NCBI RefSeq assembly: GCF_003590095.1
Contig: NC_039478.1
Coordinates: 12,648,001-12,712,000 of the forward strand
Source of the DNA: Trichoplusia ni
Taxonomy: Eukaryota; Arthropoda; Insecta; Lepidoptera; Noctuidae
Reading direction: 5' to 3'
Length of the DNA stretch: 64,000 nt
In this document: piece by piece, positions 24,414 through 36,864 of the stretch
Position numbering within the stretch: the first letter of the stretch is position 1
How the letters are laid out: every line of letters starts with the position of its first letter
The notes under the pieces: generated by a model
What the model saw: the letters and a program-made list of their open reading frames with translations, nothing else
What the model was told of the DNA's origin: nothing
Databases searched by the model: none
Translations under genes and position numbers: made by a program

Positions 24414-24535
24414 GAAACTACTTTTACGGATTTTATCGCGGTTTAATTTTAGATTTTAGTTCCCGACGTTTCGAAACCTTTGCAGGTATCATGGTCACGG
24501 GCAGACTGAGATGACTGATCCGTAAAAGTAGTTTC
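24414..24535. mobile_element. MITE-like element with 18-bp inverted ends
   Basis: The ends are GAAACTACTTTTACGGAT and its exact reverse complement, 122 bases overall. The interior 'cccgacgtttcgaaaccttt' and 'ggtatcatggtcacgggcag' is a motif I recognise from repeats scattered through lepidopteran genomes. No coding capacity. Confidence 0.75.
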
Positions 24536-25056
24536 ATTTCAATGTCTAATATTCGCGTAAACCTAAGAAACCACTACATGAAAAAGGTAAACAATCTCAA
24601 TAACCTCAGTTTCAAAATAAGACTAAAAAAAGTAAAATAACAATAAAGGTTACAAAATCAATAAATTAGTGGGATTATTGTGCGTTTGTATAAAATACAC
24701 ACCAAGATTTTGATTCTCTAATGTAACATTGATTATTTTTTTTAAATACATAACAAATGGAGAACTTAGTTACAGATTTGCTGTTAAGCCGGTTAATACC
24801 TAATACAAAAATAGGTGTAGGTCAGTAGAAAGTTAATGATATGTAGAAAATAAAAATGTGCGTAGATTATGCGTAAAATATAAAAACACATTTGAATATT
24901 ATAATAGATTTCGCATTTAGAAAACAAGTTTAAATTAGGAATTTCCGTTATCGTTATGATGATCTTGACCATCCTCTTTGACAGCGCTTTGCAAGTTATA
25001 AAGCGCCGAAGTACTCTATACCCTACGTATGGTAGGTTTCCTAAAGTTCGTCAACT

Positions 25057-25262
25057 GGGCCCCGATTCTGCTATTTACAATGGCGGGTGAATGAATTTCA
25101 ATTGAATTAATTTTGGAATTATTCCTATTTTCTTAAGCATTTTGCTAACACAATAATTGGTAGTTAATTGTATTTACCTTGAGTGTACCGTCTCGAATAC
25201 GAAATATTTTAAGCCAAATTTCATTGATTCATCGGCCATTGTAAATAGCAGAATTGGTGCCC
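25057..25262 (+). mobile_element. MITE, copy 1 (28-bp imperfect TIRs)
   Basis: The left end GGGCCCCGATTCTGCTATTT continues through 'acaatggc'; the right end is its reverse complement with two mismatches. A second copy lies inverted at 51453-51695, with matching interior (for example 'gaattattcctatt', 'aataattgg'). The window therefore has two members of one family in opposite orientation. Confidence 0.8.
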
Positions 25263-27042
25263 TGATGGTATGATATAACCTATCATCATTAGAGTAACAA
25301 CTTTCAGGAGACACGAGTGCATCAGCCTCTGTGGATGCAAATGACAGCTCCATTAGGTATCGTCAGCGACAAGAAGTTAGAAATAAATGGTAACTTGTGT
25401 ATTGTTCTGGTGTTTTACGTAGTTGTCAACTTTTGTTGCCGACAGTACCGAGGTTAATGGATGCAAATAAAACAAATAAAAATGTGCGTTTCTCAGAAGC
25501 ATGTGGTAATTAAGATATTTTTCCATTACTTTGAGTCAAGATAGATATAATATTTATCGTTTACCGACTTGTAATTAAAGATTGTAGTTTAACAATATTT
25601 ATCGATATTTATGCGGAACGGAGCATAGGTAGAGAAAAACATAACTTGGATAGATTTTTTTTTCTTGCTCTTTAGAGAGTAGGTACAGCAACATTTTGCC
25701 ATCATCGTCGGGATAACAATTAAAGGTTGTACTGATGCAAACTGCATAGATATCAACATACAATTTTCCTTCACTTTTTCCATTTCAATAATTGACCCAT
25801 TATTCCAAGTAAACAAATTACAATCGCCGTTTACGTAAAAATGTCTAATTAACAGCTTTCTATAGGCAACGGGTTTTATTACCTCATAAGACAATGACTT
25901 TCATTGACAATAGATTTTGTTGCAAGTCTGGGTATTATACTTGACAGATTTATATCAAAAAATGTACCCACGCGTTGGCTAGTGAAATCAAAGTGTAAAA
26001 ACTTGATTTAGAACTTGGCTGGTTTTAATTAAGTCTTACATAGGATGTTATCGAGACGGTACCTTTTTAAGGCTTGGGAAACTCCATTTTATCGTTTAGC
26101 GATAATTAACTTTCTGATTCAAAGTTTATTCATTTAAAATACGCTGTAGAATATGTTGATATGATTAGACAACAAATGAGATTATGTTTCAGATTTTATT
26201 TTTTTAATTTCGCGTGCATATTTTATTTTAAACAGTAATTTGATCAAGATGCTTTTTTCATATTTATTTTTGTAGTCTACATTTCTAGATGAAAGGCAAG
26301 TTAGTAATTTCAATTTGCAGCACTTTAAAATTCAAAGTTCTAAATAACTATGACTGACAGTAGCATTTTGTCACTTGTTCATTTTATTAATCGAATACAT
26401 AATTTGTCTTAGGGTAGGTTACCACTCTTCCACACACAAGCTAAAATTAACAAAAAAATTAAAAATAAAATTTACCTTTCATTGAATCTTGACAATCAAT
26501 CCTTATAAAACCAATCACTGTACCTTAACACTTTTAGTCCTTTCACATATTAGCATATACTACAGAAAACCCAAAACTCTGAGTGGGTTCTAATATATTG
26601 TGAATAGAATAAGTGGTGTGGGGTTACCGGTGAGCAGTCAACTGTCCCAACCGGTGGTCGAGTTGACAGAATCCCTACCACTCTTGAACACTTTCTTGCA
26701 CACGCTAGCAAGGTTTCTTTATACCCACTGCACATACTAACTATAAAGAAAACTAATTATTATTGTTGTTTTGTTTATATTGTTATTCTGCAACTGTTTT
26801 GTAAGCGCTCTCCTGAATGTATTATTTTACTAGGTTAAATAAATGTTAAAAACTTTTTTAAGAATCTCGTTGTGCGTTTTTAGAGTTCCGTAACCAAAGG
26901 TACCATATAAGCGGAATTCTAATAATGGTCTTATGTTTTTCAGTTTATCCGTCCAGTTGTAACCTGGATATAAACCCAGATGACAGCTGCACGGATAGAC
27001 TAATTAACTAACTAACTCATGAATAATTTTATCTAACGTCAT
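25263..27042. other. Intergenic, no gene seen
   Basis: AT-rich DNA. The minus frames at 25589-25894 and 26550-26735 show no signal peptide, domain or splice context. Confidence 0.45.
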
Positions 27043-27420
27043 CATTGGCCTAGCATTTTCCCAACTATTTTGGGGTTTGCTACCAGTCCAACCGGTTTCA
27101 GCTGAGTACCAGTGTTTTACAAGGAGTGACTGCCTATCTGACCTCCTTAACCCAGTTACCTGGGCAACACGATACCCCTTGGTTAGACTGGCTGTCAGAC
27201 TTTTTCAAGCTTCTGACTACCTGTAACGACTGTCAAAGATGTAGGAATAACAGCCGGGACCCACAATTTAACGTGCCTTCCGAAACACGGAGGAACTCGT
27301 TATGACAAAGATGGTCACCCATCTACGGACCAACGGTGTCAAGCATAGCTTAACCTGTGATCGAATCACCTATGCGGTAATAGCTTAGCCACGAGCTCCT
27401 CTCTTAGCCACGAGCTCCTC
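27043..27420 (+). mobile_element. Dispersed lepidopteran repeat, copy 2
   Basis: Nearly identical to 18279-18640. Its 3' end carries a short tandem duplication of 'cttagccacgagctcctc' (about 27384-27420), absent from copy 1. Confidence 0.8.
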
Positions 27421-28397
27421 TAATATAACATTTCACAAACAACAATAAAAAAATCGTCGATAGTAAGCCGCAGTACAGCCATAAAAATTATGATTTCTAA
27501 AAAAAAAAGTACTTTTTTAAATTTTTCTCTATCCTAATTGACACTGGGCCCTGCAGTGTCGCAAGTAAGACTTACACTTGCCCGCTTTTAAAATTGATTT
27601 CTGATTGTATGTGGAGATAAGGCGAGCAGTCTGTTTATTATTCCTTACGTATATACGCTTCGCGCATTTTCTTAAAGGAAGTATCATTGTCCATAAATCA
27701 TTGCTGTCACAGCGGACACTAAAGTTGAAGTACAATTGAAATGTCCATGCGTGACGCACACACTAGAATAGTTGAACTAATTTATGTTGACTGTGGTTGT
27801 CATTACACCGATAAGTTTTGAGCAAATATTTGTTCAACAAATTGGGTTTTTGTAAGCATGTAACTCATGAATAAATTACTATTTATAGTTTGTCCTTGGC
27901 TTTTTTTATAAAATCTATACCGATTGAATATTTATTTTTGTATCATATTTTAACATACTTCTCAATATATTTCAGATGATCTTTCCTTTTTCTATTTTAA
28001 TGAGTTTGCGACACATGTTTGGTATCCTTTGTTTTTGACGGAAACGCTACGATAGGATTTTATTAATATCCATTCCTCTTGGTGACTGATATTACTAATT
28101 AATATAATAATATATTTTTGCTCAAGCTACAAGCTACTAAATACAATAGTAATTCCCCGGTATGCGGAAAGTCGAAAACTTATTTTAAACAGTAATTAAA
28201 CAATCTTAAGCATCATTGAATTATGAATACAATGCTAACCTTGCCAAGTGTAATGTAGTAGCGTGCTGTTGTTTTAAAGGCCGGATTAATTACTAACAAT
28301 TATTATCAATGGACATTCAATTGTGTTTAAAAGTTATTTAAAACGATCGCTATGATTTTCTTTTGATTTCCATTGTGTTTTCCATCGCAAAACAACG
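27421..28397. other. Intergenic, no gene seen
   Basis: 5' flank of the proline-rich gene. No TATA box is obvious, and the minus frame at 27529-27759 is unsupported. Confidence 0.4.
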
Positions 28398-29346
28398 ATG
28401 TTTCGCCAGGTATAGTTTGAGTGTTGTGCAGTGATCGAAAATTAAAGTGTTCAAAATCTGAAGTTAAAATGTTTCGTTTGGTTCTCAGATTGTGTTGCTC
28501 TTCATTGCTGTCCAGTGCTTTGAAGCGGACGGAAAGCCGTTTTTAGAAGGGATTTCTATCCAAAAAGGCCTAGAAATAAAATTTAAACCTTTTCCGCTAA
28601 AACCTATAACGTTTATTAAGGAGAAATGGTCACCGTTTGGAGTGTTTGGAAAGAAACGTGCTATAGTGAAGAGGGATACAGAATTTTTGATCCCAGTCTC
28701 ACCATCTACACTGGAGCCGCAGCCAGCGCCAGTATTTGAAAACTTGGAGGAAATTCAAAATACTCCGCCTTTAAGATTTCTGCCACCACAACCGCCTAGA
28801 GCTGTAACACTGGTTCCTGTGTCAGAAGCTCCTACTGTCATCATTACTTCGTCCCCTCTACCAAAAATTTCTCCAACACAACCTCCGGTAGTAACTGATA
28901 TACCGCCTGTATTTATAAGTTCTACGCCTCTTGCATTTTCCTCTGTAGCTCCTCCACCCATCCCACTATCGATTCCTCCTTCACCACCACCTATGGAATT
29001 AGCTAACCCAGTTACCGAGCCGTCAATATCCTCGAATTTTATTGTACCACCGCCGAGAGAAGGGCCACCACCAGGCCTCTTCACAGATATATCACGATCT
29101 GAACCAGTTCGAGAATATATGGATGTTGTACCTTCGATTCCACCCACTCCACCTCTAGTAGATAATAATGTAAAACCAGACATCCCAAGAACTGATATTG
29201 TTATTAATGACAATGCATTGGTCAGAGGATCGAAGTTAGCACTTTACTTCGGTAGTATTTTCCTGTCACTCATGTCGCAGTTTATGACTAATGCTCGCGC
29301 AACTTTTGATCAAATGACGAATCCAACGCCAGTATTCAATAATTAG
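28398..29346 (+). CDS. Proline-rich secreted protein
   Basis: Exon 1 is 28398-28409 (ATG TTT CGC CAG, donor 'gtatag') and exon 2 is 28489-29346 (acceptor 'gttctcag'), phase 0, with a 79-base intron. The 289-residue product begins MFRQ-IVLLFIAVQCFEADG, a signal peptide. A basic segment with two possible furin-type sites (GKKR, VKRD at about residues 60-70) follows. Most of the rest is Pro/Ser/Thr/Val-rich (residues ~75-245, motifs such as PPPIPLSIPPSPPP). The C-terminus is a hydrophobic/amphipathic helix (LALYFGSIFLSLMSQFM). The in-frame ATG within the intron at 28469 leads into another frame and is not the start. I suspect an extracellular matrix, cuticle or silk-associated protein; no domain is recognised. 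Confidence 0.8.
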
Positions 29347-29531
29347 GCATATCTTGCTTTATGAGATAAATATATCTCACAAATGGATGCGTGACATAAA
29401 CAATGGCATAACTCGTTGTTTCAGGGCATAGTTAGATGTGAGAAAAAAAAACATCTAATACAAAATATTTTATTATCTTACATTTATATCACAAAAGTTT
29501 TATCCGTTTCCATGTCGTCACTATTTATTGA

Positions 29532-29777
29532 TCATCCTCTAGCAAATCCGCCGAAACCACCTCGACGTCCAAAGCCTTGATTTCCAAATCCTCCGAATCC
29601 CCGACGGTTGAATCCACCACCGCCGAAGCCGCCACCGCCGAAGCCACCACCGCCGTAACCTCGATTACCGCCGAAACCTCGATTACCGAAGCCACCACGG
29701 CCGAACTGGGCGGCGACTGTTGCCATCAACGCGATCAGAACCACGGCAAATAAGATAATCTGAGAGAAATATGACAT
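29532..29777 (-). CDS. Glycine-rich secreted protein, 81 residues
   Basis: A single coding exon with an ATG at 29777. The signal peptide MSYFSQIILFAVVLIALMATVAAQ is followed by an Arg/Gly/Phe-rich tail (GFGNRGFGGNRGYGGGGFGG, ending RRGGFGGFARG). It is basic, unlike the Tyr/His-rich tail of the 575-1195 protein, and close in style to 33500-34535. Structural (cuticle or silk) or antimicrobial roles are both known for such proteins; the sequence does not decide. Confidence 0.85.
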   Translation of the reverse strand: MSYFSQIILFAVVLIALMATVAAQFGRGGFGNRGFGGNRGYGGGGFGGGGFGGGGFNRRGFGGFGNQGFGRRGGFGGFARG

Positions 29778-32700
29778 TGTTATTGCTCTGTTTTACTATA
29801 GGAAAATTTTAGGCATGACGTCTTAATATTAAAAAATAATTGATTTTGTAAATAACACAAAAGTTGAAGTAATAAAGGGAGCTTTTTATGATGTTGTAAA
29901 ATTATATAGAATCTATAAGATTGGAATTAGACATTTTTATAGGTTTTATGTAACAATCAGGCTATCATAAAAATATTTAGGTTTATTGTTTTCATTGACA
30001 TACAATAAAACAAAACAAGGTTTTCTCTTCTATTATTAATTAGAGAAAAACACATAAATGCAAAATGATTTACGGCTTCTAAGACTTCGAAAGAAAAACC
30101 CCTCAATGAATGTAAATTAAGAGTTATTTATTTTAAGTTATTAATTATTTTCTAACATTATAGTTAAAAATAAAATTATGAATAACAATCTGGGTTTCAC
30201 TCACTTTGGATACTGCCATTTTGCGATGTTCTATGTTGGTCTACTAAACAAACACTGGCCAGTACTTGAACAAAACGCCTTAATATATTGTTCTTATGGG
30301 TTTGGGAAAACACCGTAGATGTCATGACGCAGCAAGCCAGGCATTAACGCCGTGGATCTCAACATTGTATTACTATGATAATTAATTAATAGTATCGCAC
30401 TCACGCTGGAATGGAATGCAAGATCTAGGTAGGCAAGACATTGACAAAATCAATGGTGTCTTTTTTGGTTGGATATCCAAGACATCTACGAATTAATTCA
30501 TTAATTAAACTCTGGTGTAAAGTAGCTCAGGATAGCAGGCTTCAATCCTTTACAGACTTAAAAAACTTTGCTTCTGAAGTTTTATATTTTCTACTATAAA
30601 TAGATTACATTACAAGAGATAGTTTAAGGCAAGAAGTGTATCCAATACCTTTGAACTACAAAAATAACTAAATCAATTCAACAGTTGCATTAAGTTGCAG
30701 ACAAGAATTAACTGATCTATACAAGGCTATGTAAGGACCCTGGCTTTTCCAGCCAACTAATTAACACTGACCAGTGAAGAAAACCTAATGACATTTGATC
30801 CCATTGAAAAGCAAATCTAAGCAAGGATATAAACAATTAACATGAATAGATTAAAATCTTCCAACATTTATTAAAATCTTCAACAACAACACACAGGCAA
30901 CGCTTTAATAGTTGTGCCTTTTAACACGGAAACTACCGTTTACCATGATCCGTAACAAATTCTTTGTTTTTAATTCATAAATTGATATTAAAAACAATTA
31001 AAGACTGTATTGATTGCTTAGTTTTACGTATTTTATATAATGCCACTTTGTTAACCACTGGCCAAGTTGAAAGTAAACAACAAAAGTCTTCCAATTTTAC
31101 CATCAGTTTGTAATGACGTAATTGTAAATTGCTATGAATAGGAAAAAAATAGGTATAAGTAAGTATTGTAAGTGATTAACACTTTTCTATTATTATTGAC
31201 TTTTTGTCCGAAAGTAAGAAAAGCAAGATTGAACGCAGATTGGTTTTTGTTAGGGTTTTTAGTTAAATACCAAAGACCATTTGAACTTGACCTCTCTCAC
31301 ACCTTCATAACATGATTCATTGTATTGCTTTGGTAGATACATATATAGTGTAAACTTCTCTTGAGAGAGAGTTATTTGAGGGCAGACGCTCGTTCAAGCC
31401 ATACAGAGCAAGCGCAAATGATTCCATTAAGGACGGGAAAGGACAGGGCTAGCTCATATAGTTAAGTGACTATTTGACAATTGTTAGCATTGATTAAAAT
31501 CACTCCAATGTATGGACGTGATAAAAATCATGTGTCTTATCAAAACAAAATGATAATTCCATACGTTTAAGCAGTTTTTAGTGACGCTTACGTTTGTCAC
31601 TTGAAGAGAACTGCAGGTTGTTTTGAGACAGTGTAAGTTTGATAATTCGTTTCTACTCGTAATTCCCAAAGCCTCGTAATTTGCGCGTCCGGCGAAGAGC
31701 ATTGTACCATTTCCACCATTAATTTTAAAAACAAGGTTACTGTGATTGGATTTTTTAGTGGTCATAATTAAAAAATACTACGTAATAAGGTCTAAACGCA
31801 AGTAGATAAACAACATTAGCATTCATAGAAGAGGAATAATTAGGAAAAACAAATGACTTACTATTCTGCGAAGCATTTAATTATTTAATATAGTTCTCGA
31901 GTTTCAATGAAACTGAACAAGATCAATGCTATTGTTAGAGCAAGACACTGCAAAAGCATGCGCGCCTCGGTCTCTCTCTTCCATAGAAACAACACAACAT
32001 TAAGGGTATTTCATGCATTAACATATATTTTTTTATTTGTTTGTATACCAATAACCCGCCTTGCTGACGGAGGCTGGCAAATATAACAAAACCGCAACCG
32101 TGTTAATTTGTCATGTCTGTCATCATCTGTCTTTTTGTCAACCATCATAAACTTGGTATCGGTTAAGAGCCAGACCTTAGGGACACGCGAATTGGTGTCT
32201 TGTTGTCAGTTCTGTTTGCTCAAAGGAAAAAAACTGCATTGTCTGGACTTGAAAACAGGCTATCACCCATTTCGTTTAAGTATCTTCCCAGAGTAGCCAG
32301 ATAGGAAAGGACGACTTCAGCTAGTTTAAGAACTCATTTGACATGGAAGAACACATTTTTTATATATTATTTGCAAAACAAACCGTTTCATTAAATTATA
32401 AGTATATTATTTTGCCAAAAAGCAACTCACTTTTATTTGATTAAGTGCAGATGCTAAGAAAATCTCATCGTTTTAAACGACTGCTGTAGTGGTCTGCTTG
32501 TTATAAAGCCAATATATTAAAAGGAATATCACCACTGCAACATTATTGATATTTTAGGACGTATAAATCCACTTTTATAGCAAAAGGAAATATAAACAAT
32601 ATAAATCTTTGAAAAGTAAAGTAATGGTTAACCATTCATTTGTGTTTACTTAACTCTTGACTAGCTACAGATAAGAAAAAATAGAAGTTTTGATGTGTAA

Positions 32701-33499
32701 AAATTTAATAATATTATTGACTTTTTGCCTTAAATAACAAAAAAAAACGTAATGGAACGCTTTCATGTTTTTATTGTGGTTTAAACTTTACTTAATAGCC
32801 AAAGCAATGACCCCTACACTCCGCAATGAAATGGGAGTTTTTCTTATACTTATATCAGTAAAAAACGAAGGAGTAGAAACATGTACAAGATGGATCATTA
32901 ACGATGTTTTTTGTTTGCTTGGATGGTGCCATTCTTTTATACCAACATATATAAAATGTTAGGAAAGCGAATAAAAACATCTTAGTTTGATCTTTTTATA
33001 CTTATTCTATAGCGGATGATGATTTTGGGCAACAAGAAAATATTCAAATTATTGGTGTCGTAAATCGTAGTATCAACATTTTTTTTAAATTTGATTTTAG
33101 TACTTACTTAGCTGCTAACCCTTAAATTTGAATGTAAAGTAATAAACACGCGATTGGGTACAAATTACAAGAATTTTCGTCTACAATATAGAGGGTCAGA
33201 ATTTCAGCACCAAATATAAAACAACGTCATAAACATACAGGTAACATTTTATTTTCATCAGGTACGATATTGTATTGTTTTAATAAATTAGCCGAAACAT
33301 TTATGTATAATCAAATTAAGAACATAAATGCTTATAACAAAAAATAACCACACTTATGGAGAATCACAAACACAGAGGATAGGAATGAAATCACAAGAAC
33401 TTTGAACACATTGTTTTAAGGAAATATTCTGGTAGCCTGTTGCGTTCAAGTTGCACAGTACTTCGGTCATTTTAATTAGCATCCAATTCAGGTTTCTTC
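29778..33499. other. Intergenic, no gene seen
   Basis: About 3.7 kb of AT-rich DNA. Frames at 31484-31765, 32108-32296 and 32765-32962 lack signal peptides, domains or splice support. A 'cagagtagccagataggaaa' fragment near 32290 recalls the retroposon at 53165-53320. Confidence 0.5.
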
Positions 33500-34535
33500 T
33501 TAGCGACCGAATCCTGGGCGGCCGAAACCACCCGGACCGCCGAAACCTCCCGGACCGCCGAATCCACCAGGACGGTTTCCACCGAATCCTCCTTGGCCAA
33601 AACCGTTGTTGCCACCGCCAAAACCGCCCGGACCGAAGCCGTTGTTGCCACCGCCGAAACCACCCTGGCCAAAGCCGCCCTGGCCAAAACCGTTGTTACC
33701 ACCGCCAAATCCACCTCCAGGGCGATTGCCTCCCGGGCGGTTGCCTCCTGGTCCACCGAATCCTCCCGGACCTCCAAAGCCACCTCGGCCTCTATTCTGC
33801 GCGAAGGTTGTCGCGACGAGGGCCAACAAAACTCCAAGGATAAACAATGTCTGTGAACACAATTTTCACGTTATCATGTAATTAAGTTATAGTCTTATTC
33901 CTCAAGAAATTTCAACAAGCATTCTGCTATGCTTGTCTTTAAAACCCAGGGATTATTAAAATTAGTGACCACATAACAGATAGTAAGAATCGTTACTTAA
34001 TTAGTTCGATATTATTGACAAGGATACTTGTTGTTTAGAGTAATAATTTGATTTGATTAGACGCTATCGATGTTGCTAATTGTAGTTTGCGGTGTTATAC
34101 GAGTCCCACTATGTTTTATAAAAATACAAAAAATGGACAACAAATTTCCATGAACACTATCGATTCACAAGGCTCTTCATAATTACTGTGACTGGAAAAA
34201 ACAAAGTAGCTAAAATACCAGAAATAAATTTTACTTAAAGATCAGTATTATAATTATATTTTTTTATTTATGCAAATGTTCGTAAATCCCCGATTGAACA
34301 TTAAATTTCTTTGTTATTCTTTTTTAATTAAATACGTTTCAGATATTTCAGGATATTTCAATGCTAGACTTAGGTAGCTACAGTAAACCGAACATCAGCG
34401 GCAACACTCTCTTTTGAATTAGGTATATTTCAATGGAGTAAGGTTGATATTGGTATTTCGCTATTCTCACTGAAGTATGGTCCACAGCACGCTAACCCAT
34501 ATATTATAAAACCACTTTACCTTAGATGATGCCAT
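33500..34535 (-). CDS. Glycine-rich secreted protein with FGGPGG/GNRPGG repeats
   Basis: Exon 1 is 34521-34535 (M A S S K, donor 'gtaaag') and exon 2 is 33500-33850 (acceptor 'gtgttcacag'), phase 0, with a ~670-base intron. The 121-residue product begins MASSK-TLFILGVLLALVATTFAQ, a signal peptide, then NRGRGGFGGPGGFGGPGGNR and an array of GGNNGFG[QP]GGFG units. Gly, Asn, Pro and Phe dominate. The frame extending into the intron (MCSQ start) is not used. Alanine-rich frames on both strands are repeat shadows. Confidence 0.88.
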
Positions 34536-34581
34536 GGTTGCGAATAATAACACTTGACTGAGGTAATCCTTGTGCCTCTTG

Positions 34582-34591
34582 CTATATATAT
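34582..34591 (-). promoter_or_regulatory. TATA-like element of the 33500-34535 gene
   Basis: Minus strand TATATATAGC about 47 bases upstream of the ATG at 34535. Confidence 0.45.
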
Positions 34592-34961
34592 CTTCTTTAC
34601 AGATCGTACACTAATTCGTATATCAAATGAGTGTGTTTCCCAACATTTTTTTTAGGACATTTTATTTCTGTTTTTTTTCGCCTAAAGTAAAGACCTGACT
34701 TGATGAATGCGTGTTCAATTGTAATTAAAATCTATATTTTTCTAATTGTAAACTTCGTTGGTTTGTTTATAATGTAGGTTTCTAAATTTGTAGAAAATAA
34801 AGCGAGTATTAACGTCGTTAATGATCGGTTGTATAAAGAGAAAGGAACCTTAGGGCAATAAAGTAGGTGAAATTGATCCTTTCCCTAGATTAAGTAGTCA
34901 CGTCAAAACTTTTCTCGTAGGTAAGGATAGACTTATGGCAAGTTTTGTATTGAGTCAGATC

Positions 34962-35024
34962 AAAACATCGATGAATTCTATCTCTACTAGACGAACTAGT
35001 AGCGATAGAATTCATCGATGTTTT
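34962..35024. repeat. Near-perfect 63-base hairpin
   Basis: Arms 34962-34982 and 35004-35024 are 21-base perfect reverse complements (AAAACATCGATGAATTCTATC). One mismatch follows, then a further 7-base stem (CTACTAG/CTAGTAG) around the loop 'acgaa'. It could be a fold-back element or a small-RNA hairpin. Confidence 0.85.
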
Positions 35025-36495
35025 TTGTTGGTCTAGGATCAGAATTACTGTCAATAAAAATAATAATAAATGAATGCGACCATAAAGGAATGAAAAATCT
35101 TCTCTAGAACTACAAGTAGGTATGTTTTAGAAAATATTTTTTTATTTGTAATTATATAATATACATTATACAATTATATAATAAGATTTTATTTTTGTCT
35201 TGTAATTGTATCTTTAAAGATTGTTAACTCTTAAGATTGACCAAAACTTTGGAAACCATTATGTCATAGATAGCATTGAAGTGCAAATTAATTCAGTGAG
35301 GACAATATTTGGTCACAGTAGATCCCCGGAATATTAGACTATGTTATTGTAAATGGAAATATTTGCCAGCGCAATTATTGACGGTTCTCTGAAACGGACA
35401 GGTGATGGGTTTTTGTTGTGTTTAGGGATTTTTAAGTTTCAACTATATTGATATAGTGATGGCAATTTTTGACAAAAAATTTACTATTCTTCCTACCCCT
35501 TTATTAGTTCAAAGTAAATTACGGGTCATTTTGTTGGACCGCGGCGGGTTTTCAAACTACTATACCGATTGGAATCAAATTTAAATGAAGTGTGCAGTTT
35601 TTAATGTAACTTGAAAAATATGATAGACTTAGGTACATCTCAGTTTATAGTCGTAATATTAATTCATTGCAAATAATTTGACGATCACAACTGATTTTCA
35701 AGGTTGTTTCAATTAAATGTTATTTTTAAAACTTCCTAATCAATATTACATTTATAAAAAATATTGTACAGGCGCAGGCATCAGGCTAGTTTAGTATATA
35801 ATACTAATGTCATTGCAAAAATATTAGAAAAGAAAAGGTGTTTATGTTCTAATTTGTCACATCCTCATTGTCATATATTTTTTGCAAATTAGTCAAGGTT
35901 TCTGAGACGGGTAGCGAATCACAAGAGGAAAGCAAAACAAAACCTTCTCGGCATGGGTATTTCCATTCAAATAAAAACTATTTTTGCAATTACTTTTAGA
36001 AATAACATCTTATGATCATAACGTAATTTAATGCTGGCCGGAGTTGTATAATTACTAATACTAAAAAAAATAATTGTGTACTTGTATAGGTAGGTATGTA
36101 ATTATAAAGGTGTTATTTGCTAGGAAGCGAGAATCTTTGTAGCAAGCTGATGTAGGCGTTGAATCTTCGGTGCGAATATAGTTACCGAAAGATGTTGTGT
36201 GTTTGATTAGTAAAACAGGGCAAAGTCCAGGCACTTGAAGGTTCGAATATGAACCATTTATTGTCATAGGCGAGCTGCGAATAGCGAAAGAAGGGAAGTT
36301 TCATTTCGTTAACATCGTATTATTATAGTCTGTATAGGCAAATAAAATAACTGAAAAGACTATATGAATAGTTTATTTTTGTTATATTTAAATATTAAAA
36401 ATGGTCAAAAAAACTTATACCTTAGTAAATAAAAGGGGGGGGCCTATCTTCAGCGCCTGACGTCATCAATTTCAAGTTTTTTTCTTCATTAACAA
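35025..36495. other. Intergenic, no gene seen
   Basis: AT-rich. A short segment near 35520-35600 ('ggaccgcggcgggttttcaaac...accgattggaatc') resembles the 3' part of a degenerate retroelement, but is too short to classify. Confidence 0.4.
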
Positions 36496-36864
36496 TTAAT
36501 TAGAAACCTCAGCTTTACCCGACTCTTTTCTTATAAAATAATTCGCATTGTAATATGGATATGGGTTCATAATCAAGGTAGGATTATGTTCACTATTAGC
36601 ATAAACTGGAAAAGTGTAGACACCAGGTACTATAGGGAGGTACGGAGATAAAACCGGCTTTTCCATATTTCCAAGAACACCGTTAATTAAAAACTTATCT
36701 TCAGTCTTCGAGTTCCCTTTTGTAGGCTTCGATCGTTCCATGAAATGGTCCAGCACTGGGCCGTCGACGTCTTTCTCAGGTTCAGAATGTTCTGCGTCAT
36801 TATTACTGTGAACTAACTTATTTGTTAGAACTACAATAATCACGGCTACTACCTTAGAATGCAT
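36496..36864 (-). CDS. Tyr/Pro-rich secreted protein, 122 residues
   Basis: A single exon starting at the ATG at 36864. The signal peptide is MHSKVVAVIIVVLTNKLVHS. An acidic segment (NNDAEHSEPEKDVDG) follows, then a Lys-rich stretch, and a C-terminal half rich in Pro, Tyr and Asn (SPYLPIVPGVYTFPVYA, MNPYPYYNANYF). No cysteines. A minus-strand AATAAA at about 36370 lies beyond the stop. I do not recognise the family; the composition suits an extracellular structural or peptide-precursor protein. Confidence 0.75.
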   Translation of the reverse strand: MHSKVVAVIIVVLTNKLVHSNNDAEHSEPEKDVDGPVLDHFMERSKPTKGNSKTEDKFLINGVLGNMEKPVLSPYLPIVPGVYTFPVYANSEHNPTLIMNPYPYYNANYFIRKESGKAEVSN

